Assembly: GCA_024138025.1 (NCBI GenBank)
Contig: JAMXBD010002491.1
Span: 1 to 64,000 of the forward strand
DNA from: Combretum micranthum
Lineage: Eukaryota; Streptophyta; Magnoliopsida; Myrtales; Combretaceae
DNA length: 64,000 nt
Direction: 5' to 3'
Shown here: piece by piece, positions 11,201-23,394 of the stretch
Layout: each line of letters opens with the position of its first letter
Numbering within the stretch: position 1 is the first letter of the stretch
The notes under the pieces: model-generated
What the model was told of the DNA's origin: nothing
What the model saw: only the letters and a program-made list of their open reading frames with translations
Databases searched by the model: none
Program-made: the position numbers and the translations under genes

Positions 11201-13171
11201 TGATTTCTAAAATAGTTAGGTAATAATATAACGATAAATCAAGAGAAACACGATGAAATTAAATGATAGAATATAAATATTAGTTATTATAATATGTTAA
11301 CTAAAGAACAATATAAAAGTAGTGATAATAGTAATGATAAGATATTAATCTACTAAATATAAACTCTACAACTGTCTAATAAAAATATATAAATATCAAA
11401 CAAGATCAAGAAAAGCAAAACGAAAATGAACATTAAATAATAATTGTTATCATAGGACCATTAGAGGACCAATATAGTAATAAAAAGAAAACCAAATATT
11501 AGTATAGGACACTTAGACACTCATAGGAGTTTAATTATATAATTTATGTTGTATTGATGAATATATTTATTCATCTCAATAGGTGACCTTGACACTTGTG
11601 AGGATTTTCCCGTTAATTATTACGATTAGCCAATATGAACAAGTGAGTAACTCAAACTTATTAAATTGTGTGTGTTTATAGCTTAGCAGATCTTACATGA
11701 AAATTAATAACATGAATTTGCTATATGGGTTTACGGGAATTGTTTGCCATATGAATTGTTGATTGCTAAGCTACTCTAACAATAATAATAATAGAATTCT
11801 GTATGAATGTGTTGCTTGTATAGCATGCTGCTTGTTTGTGTAATGATTGACCACCTTAAACCTGATTAAAAACTACTGGTACCATAAATGAAATGAACAT
11901 ATATTGCATAATTTGCATCAGCAGCAGTTGAGTAAGTGGTAACCTGCTACGTGTTAGTATTTCGGATCTCTGGTAATACTTGGTTTTTCTAGGCAAAGAA
12001 GCTATTAGTTCTATGCAAGATTACCTTTGCTCTGTTGGTACCATAGGAACTAAATGGTAAATGAAGGATGTCGCTTATAGTATCGCTTTAAAATGACTAA
12101 CACTTAGTGAAGTTCTTAAGGCTAAAAATAGGAAATGAGCGTTAAAGATACGATAAATTTAAAGTGATAATTAAAGTGAGTATTGTTGTTTTCCTGTATG
12201 CTTAGTCTCTCCTGGGTAGGTAGGCCATAGTATTGTGTTCCTTCAATGTCGATGAGAGGGCATAAATCTTTATCTTGCTTTGGATTTCGGGCCATCCAGG
12301 CTTGTATTTGTGCATATACTTGATTGATGCATTTCATATGGTTGTTAATAAACTTGTTTGATATGTGGTAAGTTCTGGTTATTTACTGAGCCCGTGGTTT
12401 CGCTCACACTCCAAAAGTCCTTTCAGGTTTACACTTGAGCCATGGCTTGTCACTCCCAGGAATTTAGCTCCGTTAAGAACTCAAAGACTGAAGGTTCATA
12501 GGAGATTGTGAGATAAGTTACTTAATTTTATTTTTTAGTCTAAGTTAGTTAGTATTTAAATTATCAGTTATGTGTTTAGAGACTTTTAAGAAAGACAGTA
12601 TGGTTTGTAATATTATATTCAAGCACTGAAATGATAGTTATTTACTAATGTATGGCTTACATGTATTTGTCATTTCTTATCAAAGCAACTAAAAGATTCT
12701 ATTATTTGAAAATATGTCGCTCTCTGAAGGCTAACTAGTAATAGTATTCAAGTGTGACTTATTTACTACTACTAAGGGACCCTCGGGGCGTGACATCGTC
12801 ACTGTTTCATAATTTAACCGCCATAATGCCCGTTACACAACCCGTGATGGTCTTTGGTCTTCACTTCATCTTCATAATGCCGGTGATGCATCCCGCTGTG
12901 GTTGATGTGTCCCTTTTTTTTTTTTCCTTCATAATCAGCATTATGAGCATCTAGGGTTCATATAAGACTTGCTACTACTAACAATGACCGTGATTTCCCA
13001 AAGGCGGCTTGATCCTTACTCCGAAGTGTATAATTGCTATTGACTTGTTCCAAAATCACCTGAAATGAATATATGAAGTAATTAAGTACCGATTCTTAAA
13101 TAAACTCTCCAAGTAAGCACTAAATTGGATTTAATATCCTAAGAAAATCATGAATAATTTATGTCTATCAA
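8284..13171 (-). mobile_element. Array-type repeat element inserted in copia 1, itself split by a solo LTR
   Basis: Both sides carry CTAGTA (8278-8283 and 13172-13177), and the copia reading frame continues across the pair if the insert and one CTAGTA are removed, so the borders are well supported. Without the inner solo LTR the insert is about 1.52 kb. It is a diverged inverted copy of about 62.4-63.96 kb: 8350-8420 matches the reverse complement of about 63860-63930 (shared GGTCGTCTCC and AAACACTAGTA), and 8750-8940 matches that of about 63360-63540. It also carries the ATCATG-n-TGAT dyads (9416-9430, 12820 on, 12874 on). Its ends read TTGG...TCAA, not a plain TG...CA, so the class is unresolved. 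Confidence 0.65.
9434..12795 (+). mobile_element. Solo LTR, Ty3/gypsy-like, 3,362 bp
   Basis: Starts TGTAAACCCCGAG and ends CTCGGGGCGTGACA, which are inverted to each other. It is flanked by the 5-bp duplication TCGTC (9429-9433 and 12796-12800). Removing it joins a dyad unit similar to the one at 42480-42500, which serves as an empty-site comparison. Inside are a TATA box (TTATAAATA near 10392) followed by a leader-like stretch, a GT run (10765-10779), a short duplicated GTGTTCCTC block (about 10910 and 10990) and a TTTACTGAGCCCGTGG...CTCACTC block near 12380 typical of plant gypsy LTRs. No gag or pol was seen. Strand follows the TATA box and the usual CGTGACA 3' end. All ORFs inside are chance frames. 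Confidence 0.8.
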
Positions 13172-15620
13172 CTAGTAAACAACATAGGGCTTCATTTCAT
13201 AAAAATCCACTTGCTACAAAATCTTATATTCTTGATTTAGTTCATACAAACATGTTGCATGAAAGATAGGCCGATAAGTGGTGCTCTTTATTTTATAACA
13301 TTTATAGATGACCACTCTAAGTTGTGAACTTTTACTTTGAGATCTAAAGATCAAATTTTAAATGTGTTTGAACAATTTCATAGTAGAGTTAAAAGTGACA
13401 TAAGAAGATAGTTGCAAAGTGTCTAAGATAATAATGTTGGTACTTATAGAGGTACTTTTGAGGAATACTGTAAAGTCTATAGAAGCAAACTTGAGAAGAT
13501 AGTGCCAAAGACTCCAGAGAAAAATGGTATTGCAAAAGGATAAATCACACTATCATAGAGAGAGTCAAGTGTATGTTGTTTTATGCCAAGTTACCTAAAT
13601 CACTCTACGAAGAAGTAATGAGGCAGTCATTGACTTGATGAACCTATCTCTCTCTTATGCTCTTAATGGAGATATTTTAGACAAAGTATGGGGAGGTAAT
13701 AATATCTCTTACGATCACTCACAAGTGTTTAATTGCAAGCATTTGTACATGTTCCCAAGGATGAAGGAGCAAAGCTTGATACAAAATCAAAACAATATAT
13801 TTTTTTGGGTTATACACATGTTGAATTTGGGTACAGGAAGAAAATCATCAAAAGCGGAGATGTGGTCATTCTAGACTATCAAACCATTAAATACATTAAG
13901 AAGCCATAGAAATTCAAACCTTTTCCAACCAATATAGATTAATGCCCTTACTAGATATTTTAATAATGATGGGAGAGATGTGCAATACTTACTTGGAGAT
14001 GATATGACGCCTCAAGAGCTCGATCAATAGATTTGAGTTGAGACGGTCCGCAAAAGAGAGAAGACCACCACTATATATACCCCAAATGAATATGTGACGC
14101 TAATAGATAGGGGAGAGTTAGAATGTTATGAAGAGGCTATGTTATGTGAATAGAAAAATGAATGAGTAAAAGCCAAGCAAGAAGAAATGTAATCCTTGCA
14201 TGAGAATTATACTTATGATTTGGTGGAATTGTCGAAGAGTAAGATTATATTGAAGAATTATGGGTTCAGAGATTGAATTGAAGAGAATAGCTCATAGCTA
14301 AGGTAGAAACAAGAATGGATATGAAGGGGTTCAGTTAGAAGAAAGGTATTGACTCTGATGAGATTTTCTCACTAATGGTGAAGATAACTTCCATTTGAGT
14401 TGTTCTCTATATAATTGCAAGTTTGAACTTAGAAATATAGAAATTTGATGTGAAGATGACATTCCTTTATGACAACTTGGAAGAAGAAATTTATATGAAG
14501 TAACCTGAGGGATTTAGTGTCAAGGGAAAAGAGCATCTTATTTATAGATTGAGGAAAAGCTTGTGCAAGTTGAAATAGACTTTTAAGATGGTGGTATAAA
14601 AAGTTCGATTCTTGTATGATTGTCTAGGGTGTATTGGAATTGCATAAGACCATTGTGTTTTCATAAAAAAAATTGATAGTGTTAAGTTTATTAATCTTTT
14701 ATTTTGCATTGATGATAGTTGATTGTTAGCCACAATACCAAGTAGATTAAAAAAAAAAAAAAAGAATGAAATGAGGAAGTCTTTTGCTATGAAATACTTA
14801 AGACCTACACACCTAATTTTGTGTATGAGAATTATTTGTGATAGAAAGAGTAAAAAATTGTAGTTATAATAGGAGAGAGACTTATAAAGGGTATTTGAAA
14901 GATTTAACTTGACAAAAAGCAAATACTGTATGTTCTCCAATTGCAAATCATTTTAAGCTTAATTCGTAACAGTATGTTATAAGTGAGGTAGCTAAAAATG
15001 GCATGAGGAAGGTACTGTATACTTTAGCTACTGGCAGTCTCATGTATGCTATGATTTGCACTAGGCTTGATATTGCTCATGTTGTTAATGTTGTTAGTTG
15101 CTATCTTTTAAATATAGGTAAAATGCATTAGAAAACAATTAAATGGATGCTTAAGTATCTCAGAGACATTTTCAAATTATGTTTGTAGTTTAGTGGCAAT
15201 AAACTAATGTTGGAAGGGTTTAGAGACTTTGACATGGTAAGAGATCTTGATTTTAGGAAGTCTACATCAGGTTATCTAATTACTTATTTAGGGGGAGAAT
15301 GACGTCTTAGCAATCTAAATTACAAAAATGTGTTATATTGACCACCACTGAAGCAAAATTTATTGTTGTAATTGAAGCCTACAAGGAAGTCTTATGAACA
15401 AAATTTTTTTTAGAAGATTTGGGCTAAGGGAAGGAAGATTTAATATTATATTATGATAGTCAAAGTGCTATACATATCAAATAATCTCACTTTCCATTCA
15501 AGATCTAAGATATTGATATCAAATACCATTACCTTCGAGATATATTAAAGGCAATGACTTTGAAGTTATAGAATATCCACACTAATGACAACGTTCAAAT
15601 ATGATGATTAAAGCTCTACT
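13172..15620 (+). mobile_element. Copia element 1, right fragment (integrase, RT, RNase H)
   Basis: Continues the split copia polyprotein. In order: zinc-finger tail and integrase core (about 13180-13570, ALYF then an IDDHS-like motif; KIVPKTPEKNG), integrase C-terminal part (13635-13870, SYALNGDILDKVW and SYDHSQVF), reverse transcriptase (about 14270-15060, GIDSDEIFS-like, DVKMTFLYDNLEEEIYMK and a decayed catalytic CIDDS), and RNase H (about 15240-15600, DLDFRKSTSGYLI, TTTEAKF and YYDSQSAIHIK). Many stops and frameshifts are present. The layout INT-RT-RH defines the copia superfamily. Same subfamily as the reversed copy near 50 kb. Confidence 0.85.
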
Positions 15621-16750
15621 AAAAGACAAGCTAATTTTTTTGTAGACAAGTAGTTGGTTTGATGGAATTTCCCATATGAGTGAATATATATATATATATA
15701 TATATATTGGAAAAGAAAAAAAAATAGAAAAGGAAAGTGAATAATGTGGTTGAAATCTTACGATAGAAGAAAGCACAATCAGAAGGAAAGTGAAGACTTG
15801 TAGCTTGTTTTACAAGAAGATTAAAAAGCTAAAAGTACTTTAGTCCTCATAATGCAACACATTGTTGATGTTATATTGCAATGAGAATGAAATTATTTTA
15901 TGAAATCCAAAAAAAAAAATCAATTTTGGTTAAAATAACTTGGGATTAATAATTGGATGACTTATTGAATCCTGATTGTAATGAAATTTATTTCATCGAA
16001 TTTGTGGCGTGCAATACTATAAGGATATTATTTATTATTTAACCTAACATGCCTTTACGTAAATTAACCCTAGGGCACAAGGTAGTTGATCAACTTTAGT
16101 TCAAGTTGCACTTCGAGACATATCTTGTAACGATTCTCCATGTAAAATAAGAAAATTAAGGAATAATTATTAAAGGTCACTCCAAGAAGGAGTACGGTTT
16201 CAAGTGAAAAAGTGTAAATAAAATATATCAAATCAAAATTAATTTGATTTTAGAACCATGCTATTAAAATTTGCTCCAACAATGCTATGTCTAATGATTA
16301 AAGTAGCATAAAATATATTACATATCCCTATATAAGAAAGTTTACAAATCCTTAAAATGATTGTAATCTTTTTAGATAAAGCCTCTTGGGATAGATTCCC
16401 AATACTTGGTTGTTGATATTATATTTCTTACCATAGGTACTACCTTGTTTGGGTAAAGCATAACTGGTTCCTGTAGGAATGAAAGATTGTAATAGTGCAA
16501 GCTACACTAGCTTAATGCGATTTCATCTCATATCATTGTTTGAAGCTCCCAATCATATGAAATGCAATAATCATACATAGGTGAATACAACGTCACACAT
16601 GATCTTTCGATAGTTAAAGTTAATCTTTTATTTCCAATAACACTTTCCTTTGTTAGTTCGGAATAGGATCTAATATAAACATGTTTAGCACATATTTTTG
16701 AAAAAAAATCTTTTAGAATTGCTAAATCATTGGACTTGTTATAAATTATA
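15621..16750 (+). mobile_element. Copia 1 3' non-coding / LTR-like tail and unresolved DNA
   Basis: 15780-16010 matches the reverse complement of about 49150-49345 next to copia element 2 (shared GGAAAGTGAAGA, TTTACAAGAAGA and ATCAATTTTGGTTAAAAT words), so it is probably the 3' LTR region. A (TA)n tract lies at 15683-15708. LTR ends could not be fixed, and the origin of 16100-16750 is unclear. Confidence 0.5.
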
Positions 16751-17589
16751 GGGTAAATTGAACAACCTACCTTAAAAATTTTAAAAACTACATGGACCCC
16801 CACTTTTTTCAAAATCAACATTTATACCCCTCAAAAGCTAAAGTAGAGAGCAATGTGTGAATTATAATTATTTGGTGCTAGTACGTTATTACATATAACA
16901 TGTATAATTAAAATTGTTTTTAAAAAATATGAAAGATTTTGAATTTTCTAAAAAAGCCCAATGATAAATTGAATAAAAAAATAATGGCATGAATGATGTG
17001 CAAATTTCAAAGCTCTTACATATTTACATTTTAAAGCGAAACAGCTTACTATAATTATAAATAGTAATGTTATTGTACCTGGATCAACCTAGTTGATTCA
17101 ACTCGGTTCAACAAAACTAGCCATACATCTGAATATAGATTTAATCATGATATGTCATATACATTCATCTTTCATAATTAAAATCACTCATATTTTTACT
17201 TTTTATTGACCCAGGCTTAATCTCTCATCCCATGATCCCCTAACATGTTTGGGTTAAACCTCGATTCGATTCTAACGATATTGATAAATAATGTTGATTG
17301 AGTGTTGGGCAATGTAGAAGTTTCGAATTACTAATAAATTTTATTTTTAAGCTGAATAATTTTTTTTGTCTTTCGTTGTTTTTTGACTTTTAAAAATAAA
17401 AATTTTGTAGATATTTTAAAAAAATTCTTTAATTAGACATGTTATATGTAATGACATGTTAGTATTAAATAAGCAAGATTGACATGTTATTTGTCATGTT
17501 ACCTTTTTAGGACGTGTAAGTGTTGATTTTTAAAAAATAGGGATTGTGCAATTTTTAGAGTTTTTAGGATAGGTTTGTGCAATTTACCC
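16751..17589. mobile_element. Mutator-like non-autonomous element (839 bp)
   Basis: Starts GGGTAAATTGAACAACCTACC and its right end, reversed, reads GGGTAAATTGCACAAACCTAT. The imperfect inverted similarity extends about 90-100 bp, including TCAACA-TTA-AC words. Flanks TAAATTATA (16742-16750) and TAAATTATG (17590-17598) form a 9-bp target duplication with one mismatch, as expected for Mutator-like elements. The interior is AT-rich with further inverted ACATGTTA words and no transposase. Confidence 0.75.
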
Positions 17590-17598
17590 TAAATTATG

Positions 17599-19097
17599 TT
17601 TTCAGTTATGCTAAATATAAAATTATATGTGAAATGAGGTAGGGCTAAGAGTTAGTTAAAGACATATGCATAAAGTAAAGTGAAAACTATATTGATCAAG
17701 GACAAAATAGGCATGCAAATATCTCGATTTCAATGCATGTATTAGTGTTTAGGGTGGTGTAGAGTAAGACAATATACGACATAGGAAGAAGCAACACTTG
17801 GAGATTGTATGGAGAAGTGTAGCAATCTGACAAGGAGTTTCAACGAGCATTATACCTAGGAACTTGATGAAAATTTCAAGGGATATAGGTGATGTGTCAG
17901 TTGCTTGTATAATAAAGTGAGCTTCTTATTGGGTTGGTTAGTAACAAAAGTTGCTTGGACAAATAGCCTTTTCTCTTATCCTCCTATTGGTCATTTTATA
18001 CACACTTATAAATCTTTGTAAAAAAAAAATATAAACATTATTTTAAGGTGAAAAAAAAATGGGACACATAAAAATTTAAAAAAAGTAGATAAGTAACTCT
18101 CTTAAAGTAACAAGATAAAGATAAAGATGCTCTAACTATCAATTCTATTGAATAGATCAAGAAAATGTGAAGCAAAGTAGGGATATTTTATAAAAGTTGT
18201 TGATATTCATTTAAAACTTTTTCATGTGTGTAGTGGAGATGGTTTTCCTATAAAAATTCCTTAGATTTCAAATATAACCTACAAAGTTAAAAGAGTCACA
18301 ATTTTAGTTTAAAATCTCAAATTAGAATTCTTGGGTTTAGTCTTTTAAATTGATTACAAATTTTCATTTTTATTCATACTTCTAACTCTTAAACTTTCCT
18401 TGAACATTTAAATTTATTTTTAAAATTACAATATTATAGATGGGGTTAGACTCATTCAAATTTTAGACATTGTTGACTTAAGAGTGTTCTTAAATTGTGC
18501 CTAATCCATCCTTAAAAATGTTTTAAAGCTTATTATGATGTTTGCAATTTTTTTTAAAATCATGATTTTCACTTATATCAATCTATAAGCATGAACCCAG
18601 CATTCTGTCAATTGTACAATATTTCTTTCTTCGACTCTTTGAATCATCTATAATTTATTTAATTGATTATAAACTACCTTCAAAAGAAAAAAAGAAATTA
18701 CCGTTAAAAACCTTGTTATAAATTCTGTAATAACAATTGACCATTCTGAAATCAATAAATTTTTTTAATTAAGGTTTTTAATATTTTCATCACAAATTTA
18801 TCAAAGATTAAGGGTTAAAAAGAAAAGGTCATTCGGATTACCAAACATATGAATAGGACCGTTGGAATAAACGGAAAAGAAGGGAGCCTCTCTCTGCAAA
18901 CAAATCCCGGTATTTCTACCGTAGGCGTTGCACGCAAGGCCGCAACATCTTCCCTTCACTGGCGGCACTCGCCCTTGAGCCTTGACAGCCTTAAAATTTC
19001 CGAAACCAAACCCCTATCGAAACTCAAAACCCCACTTCGCCCAAAAAAAAAAAAAAAGGCCCAAACCGCACCGCTAAAACCTTCTTGTCTCTCAAAC
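17599..19097. other. Intergenic DNA and 5' flank of the DHH gene
   Basis: 17600-18800 is AT-rich with no coding signal recognised. About 18840-19097 has higher GC, an A-run (19043-19057) and an open frame continuous with the DHH gene. It is treated as 5' UTR, although an N-terminal extension from the in-frame ATG at 18849 cannot be excluded. Confidence 0.4.
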
Positions 19098-22000
19098 ATG
19101 GCGTCTCTATCACCTAGTCTCAAACACTGCACCAACATTAACGCGAACACAATCACAAGCACCATGAAAAAACCGGCAGTATTGTACCATTACCCATGTC
19201 CAGATGGTGCTTTTGCTGCTCTCGCTGCTCACCTATACTTCTCAGCCACTTCTCTTCCAGCGCTTTTCTTCCCAAACACTGTCTACAACCCCATTAAACC
19301 TAATCACCTTCCTCTTCACGAAATCTCCGACCTTTATCTTCTTGATTTCGTTGGCCCTTCTGGTTTTGTTCAAGAAATCTCCTTCCAAGTTCCTAGGTAT
19401 CCTCTCTGTTGTCGTGTGTGTCTAGATTTTCTTTTTCTATTTTGGGAGATTATGGATTGATATATATGAGATAATGCTGTATGGCTCTGGATATTTCAAA
19501 AGGGAGAAGGTGTAATTTGCTACATCTGTAGACGATGCTTTGTTGCTGCATTATTATAGGACGGAAATTTGCGTTTGTGTCTCGAGTTATTTGCATTGTA
19601 ATTGGAGTATTTGATATCAAATATACTGTAATAAGGATCGAATTTAACATGGATGCGAAGCTGGATGCTTATAGTATTTTGGCAAGATGAAGTTAGACTA
19701 GACAACCGAAACATCTTGTTCATGACGATGGATTGGAGTATGTAACATGTGCTATGATGAATAGACAAAGCTGTGTACTATTTACAGAATTGGTTCTCTT
19801 TGATATAATGGTTATATGATGGATTTCTCTACTGATTTGGTGTAGAGTCATTATATTGGACCATCACAAGACAGCCCTTGAGATGCTGACCGATGACAGT
19901 CCTGTGTGTGTCAAAATGTTACTAAGATCATTGACATGGACCGGAGTGGTGCCACGATTGCTTTTGATTATTTTAGAGGAAAGCTTGCTAGTAGTGATAA
20001 AGTTTCTGAGTTTGATAGGATGAGGAAGTATTTCAATTACATTGAAGATGGTGATCTCTGGAGATGGCAGTTACCAAAAAGCAAAGCTTTTTCTAGTGGC
20101 TTGAAGGACTTGAACCTTGAGTTTGATGTTAATTTGAATCCCTCATTATTTCAGCAGGTAAATAAAAGACTAATTCAGGCCTAAGTCTTTCTTATGTGAA
20201 AGATTCTTGTTGTAGAATAAATCCAAATTTAGTACTTATGGAAGTGTTTATTTGCTTTCTCTTATGAGGGGGAAAAAAGTGCCTTACATTTGTTGGTATT
20301 AGTCATGTCGACTTAATATTACCGGGGAAGAAGTATTGATTATTATTGTTTTGATACATTGAAAGTTGTTGTCTGATAAATTCTGCTGATACAATATGAA
20401 GTATTCAAGGAACTTGTTTGCTAACATGCAGAAGATTTATTCGTTCATTGTTTGCTGATTAGATGGTCCTTTTTCACTTATTGCTTTCTCGTCTTTGGTG
20501 TATGTAAAGACTGTTTCTAGCAGTTCTAGAATTATTTGATCTGTTGGAATGATATCGTGCTTCGGTGCTGGAAAAATTGAGATTATTTTGCGTGTAAACT
20601 TCACTGTACAAATAAAGGAAAACCATACTATTAAACATGAGTTCCCATCAACAGTCAGGATACCTCTCCATATTTTCTTCTTGATAAATTAGTAGATAGT
20701 ATGATGTATATTCTTGACAATTCTGAAAGATAACTTTATCCTCACTGATAAGTCAGTTAGATGTCATGTTGGCCTATTCCCTTATATTTTTGCTGCTAAT
20801 TACTAGATTTTGTCATTTTAGATATTAGTAACATGACTTAATAAATTGTAATTCAAGATTTAATATCATAGAAAAAGTCAGCCTGGTGTATATCCTTATC
20901 AATACAAGTTATAATATGTTTTTCTGTTAGATTACCTGTGCCCCCTGACTGCATGGTATTAAATCTCTGTCAGTTAATTTCTTTGGATTTGGAAGCTCTC
21001 ATTGACCGAGGGATGTCTAGCTTATCTCACAAACAGAAGTTAATAGATGAAGTGCTTGCACAGTCTTATGAAATCGCACTCGCTGGTGGAGAATTTGGAA
21101 ATTGTCTGGTAAGATTTATCTTTTATTCACCATGCGAAGTTTGATTTTGAACTTCATGCATGTATACACTCATCGTCTTTTGAAATATCTAGTGTTTAAA
21201 CTTCTATGTTGTAAGATTACAAATTGCATTCTTGCAATAAGTGTGATGAAGTTATCTTCACTTAATTAGACTTCCTTACTGTTAAATAAGATAGTAACTT
21301 ACCGAAGGCTATCTGTTGAAGCTTATGCTGTTTTTAGTTAGTATAATTATGAATTTCCTTATTTTTTCAGAACTTATTACTTTTTTAAGTAATGTGTTAA
21401 TGTTTTGATGCCTAAAGTGAGATAAAATTTTTTCACATGGAAGGCTGTTGATGCAGATGCCATATCAGAGTTGAGAAGTGAACTTGGAAATCAGTTAGCA
21501 GATAAAAGTCACAAGATGAAGCTGAGGTATGCAGAATTAAATAGTGCTCTTATATGGTTGTTACTTGTCATGATGCAGATTGTCTAATCAGTTTTCATTG
21601 GTGTTCTAATAAATGTATGTAGTTTATAGTACTTTTGAAGGTTGCCTATTGTTATAAATGTATAGTGATAACCTGATCTTGGAGACTTGGAGTCTGCTTG
21701 TTTGTACAAAAGCATGGAGGTTTTGTTTTGTAGATCTTGATCAAGACAAGCAATATATATTAACTGCTGGAGGTATAAGACATGAATGTATTGCTGTAGA
21801 AATTTTAAGAAGTATTCTTCCTTTTTGCAAATAACTGAATTAATCCCCTGTTATGCATAAGTATTTATAACCCTCATTTGGTCAACTCCATTAAATCATC
21901 TTCACAGCACCCAATTTGTTTTTGTTAAAATGAGAGCCGTGAGGAAGTGAGGGGAAGAAGCAAAAAGTGTGAGTCCATCCCTTCTAATTTGTTGTATTAC

Positions 22001-23394
22001 TAATTAACTAGTAAGGGGAGAAATCAAATCCATCCAATTGGAGGACATGACCTTATTTTTTTTCCATACCCTTACACATTCCAAATTCTCTTTGAAAACA
22101 AAAGCAAATTGCATTCCATAAATTAAGTCAAACAAGACCTAAAGTATAGTGGCTGAACCATCTAGTTGGCATGAGTAATTATCTGCAAGAAATGGCTTTG
22201 GATATGATTTCATGTGTTTCAGTTTTGCTTTGTTTTAAATCTAGGAACCGTCTTTCCTAGACAATAGGACAGAAATTTGAAGGTTTTTGGGATTTTTTTT
22301 TTTTTTTTTTGTGTCTGTCTTATCTGTAGTTTAGTTTTATCTGAAATGTATCATGTATATATGTGTTCAAGATCTTGCTTTTATAAAACTATAGGACTGG
22401 TATATGCAAAATTTCAGACATTTATGGAGCCTTTGAACTATTGAGACTGATCAGAGGTTTAAACCATCATTTTGTTAGAAAAAATTTCCGTCTGATGCAT
22501 GCACATGCATATGCTTGGAGACATAGTACACGTATTAATATTAAATCATTCTACTGTCTTGTCACTGGAGAATTTGGCCATATAAGCTTTTATTTTGAGA
22601 GTATGAATTGTTGTAGTGAGTGTCGCCATGCCATAAAATTTTCTTTATGTACCCAAAAGAAAAGGGGAAGAATGCTTGGTTTATGTTGTAAATTTGATCA
22701 GTAGTTCCTTCTGATTCATATGAAGCCTCAGTGATTTATTCTCTTTGTTGGAAAAATATAAATCACCACATGAAATAGGTCAAATTCTTACAAAGGAAAT
22801 GTCTCATAGGTCATGGTTGAACAACAATAGTGTACTGACACAAAAAAAAAAAAAAAAACTGTATGTGCAAATTCTGGGAGTACATAGTCCAATTAGGTAT
22901 AGACCTTTGTCAGCCATACCGGTTTAGTTTGAAGCATGCCACCGGTTGAAGATCAACTACCCAATGTCACCAAAAAGATTTCTGCAGAAACTAGCTTGCC
23001 TCTCTCACTAACAGCCTTATCTTGGTATATTAATAATTTTTCGTTGGCAATATCTTTCCCGTGGAGTGGTTCTGCCCTTCAATAAGGTGCTTATTGTTAT
23101 TTCTGCTGGCATTATTAGGGCATTGGTGCTGTTGTGTACAGAGTTCCTGAGCTCCAAAATGACAAGCTGCTTAAAGTTAGCCTCAGAAGTATTAGTAGTG
23201 AAGACACAACACCCATAACAAAGGTAATTCACTTCATCTATCTCAAATTAACTTATATTTTTTTGGGCAATAAACATGAAGAGAATAGATATGATATAAG
23301 TTTGATCTTTACACAGAAATTTGGAGGTGGTGGACACCGAAATGCAGGTTCCTTCATGATAAGTTCCATGGAGTTTGAGAAATGGAAGGTCTGA
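19098..23394 (+). CDS. DHH/DHHA1-family phosphoesterase, 6 exons, with apparent indels
   Basis: Plant homologue of DHH phosphoesterases, a superfamily that includes RecJ and nanoRNases; the substrate of this plant clade is not known to me. Exons: 19098-19396, 19846-20157, 20974-21108, 21444-21526, 23119-23223 and 23317-23394, all GT-AG. Exon 1 has the metal-site motif LYHYPCPDGAFAALAAHLY and ends FVQEISFQVPR. Exon 2 has VIILDHHKTALEML (the DHH motif) and DRSGATIAFDYF. Exons 3-5 form the linker and DHHA1 domain, and exon 6 carries KFGGGGHRNAGSF, the substrate-binding glycine loop. About 336 residues if frames are repaired. Two breaks occur: a GT run at about 19904-19909 appears two bases too long (the frame shifts between SPVC and NVTKIIDMD), and exon 5 starts one base short in GGG (23118-23121). 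Start 19098 fits the usual short N-terminus; 19164 is an alternative. Pseudogene or consensus error cannot be separated here. Confidence 0.88.
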
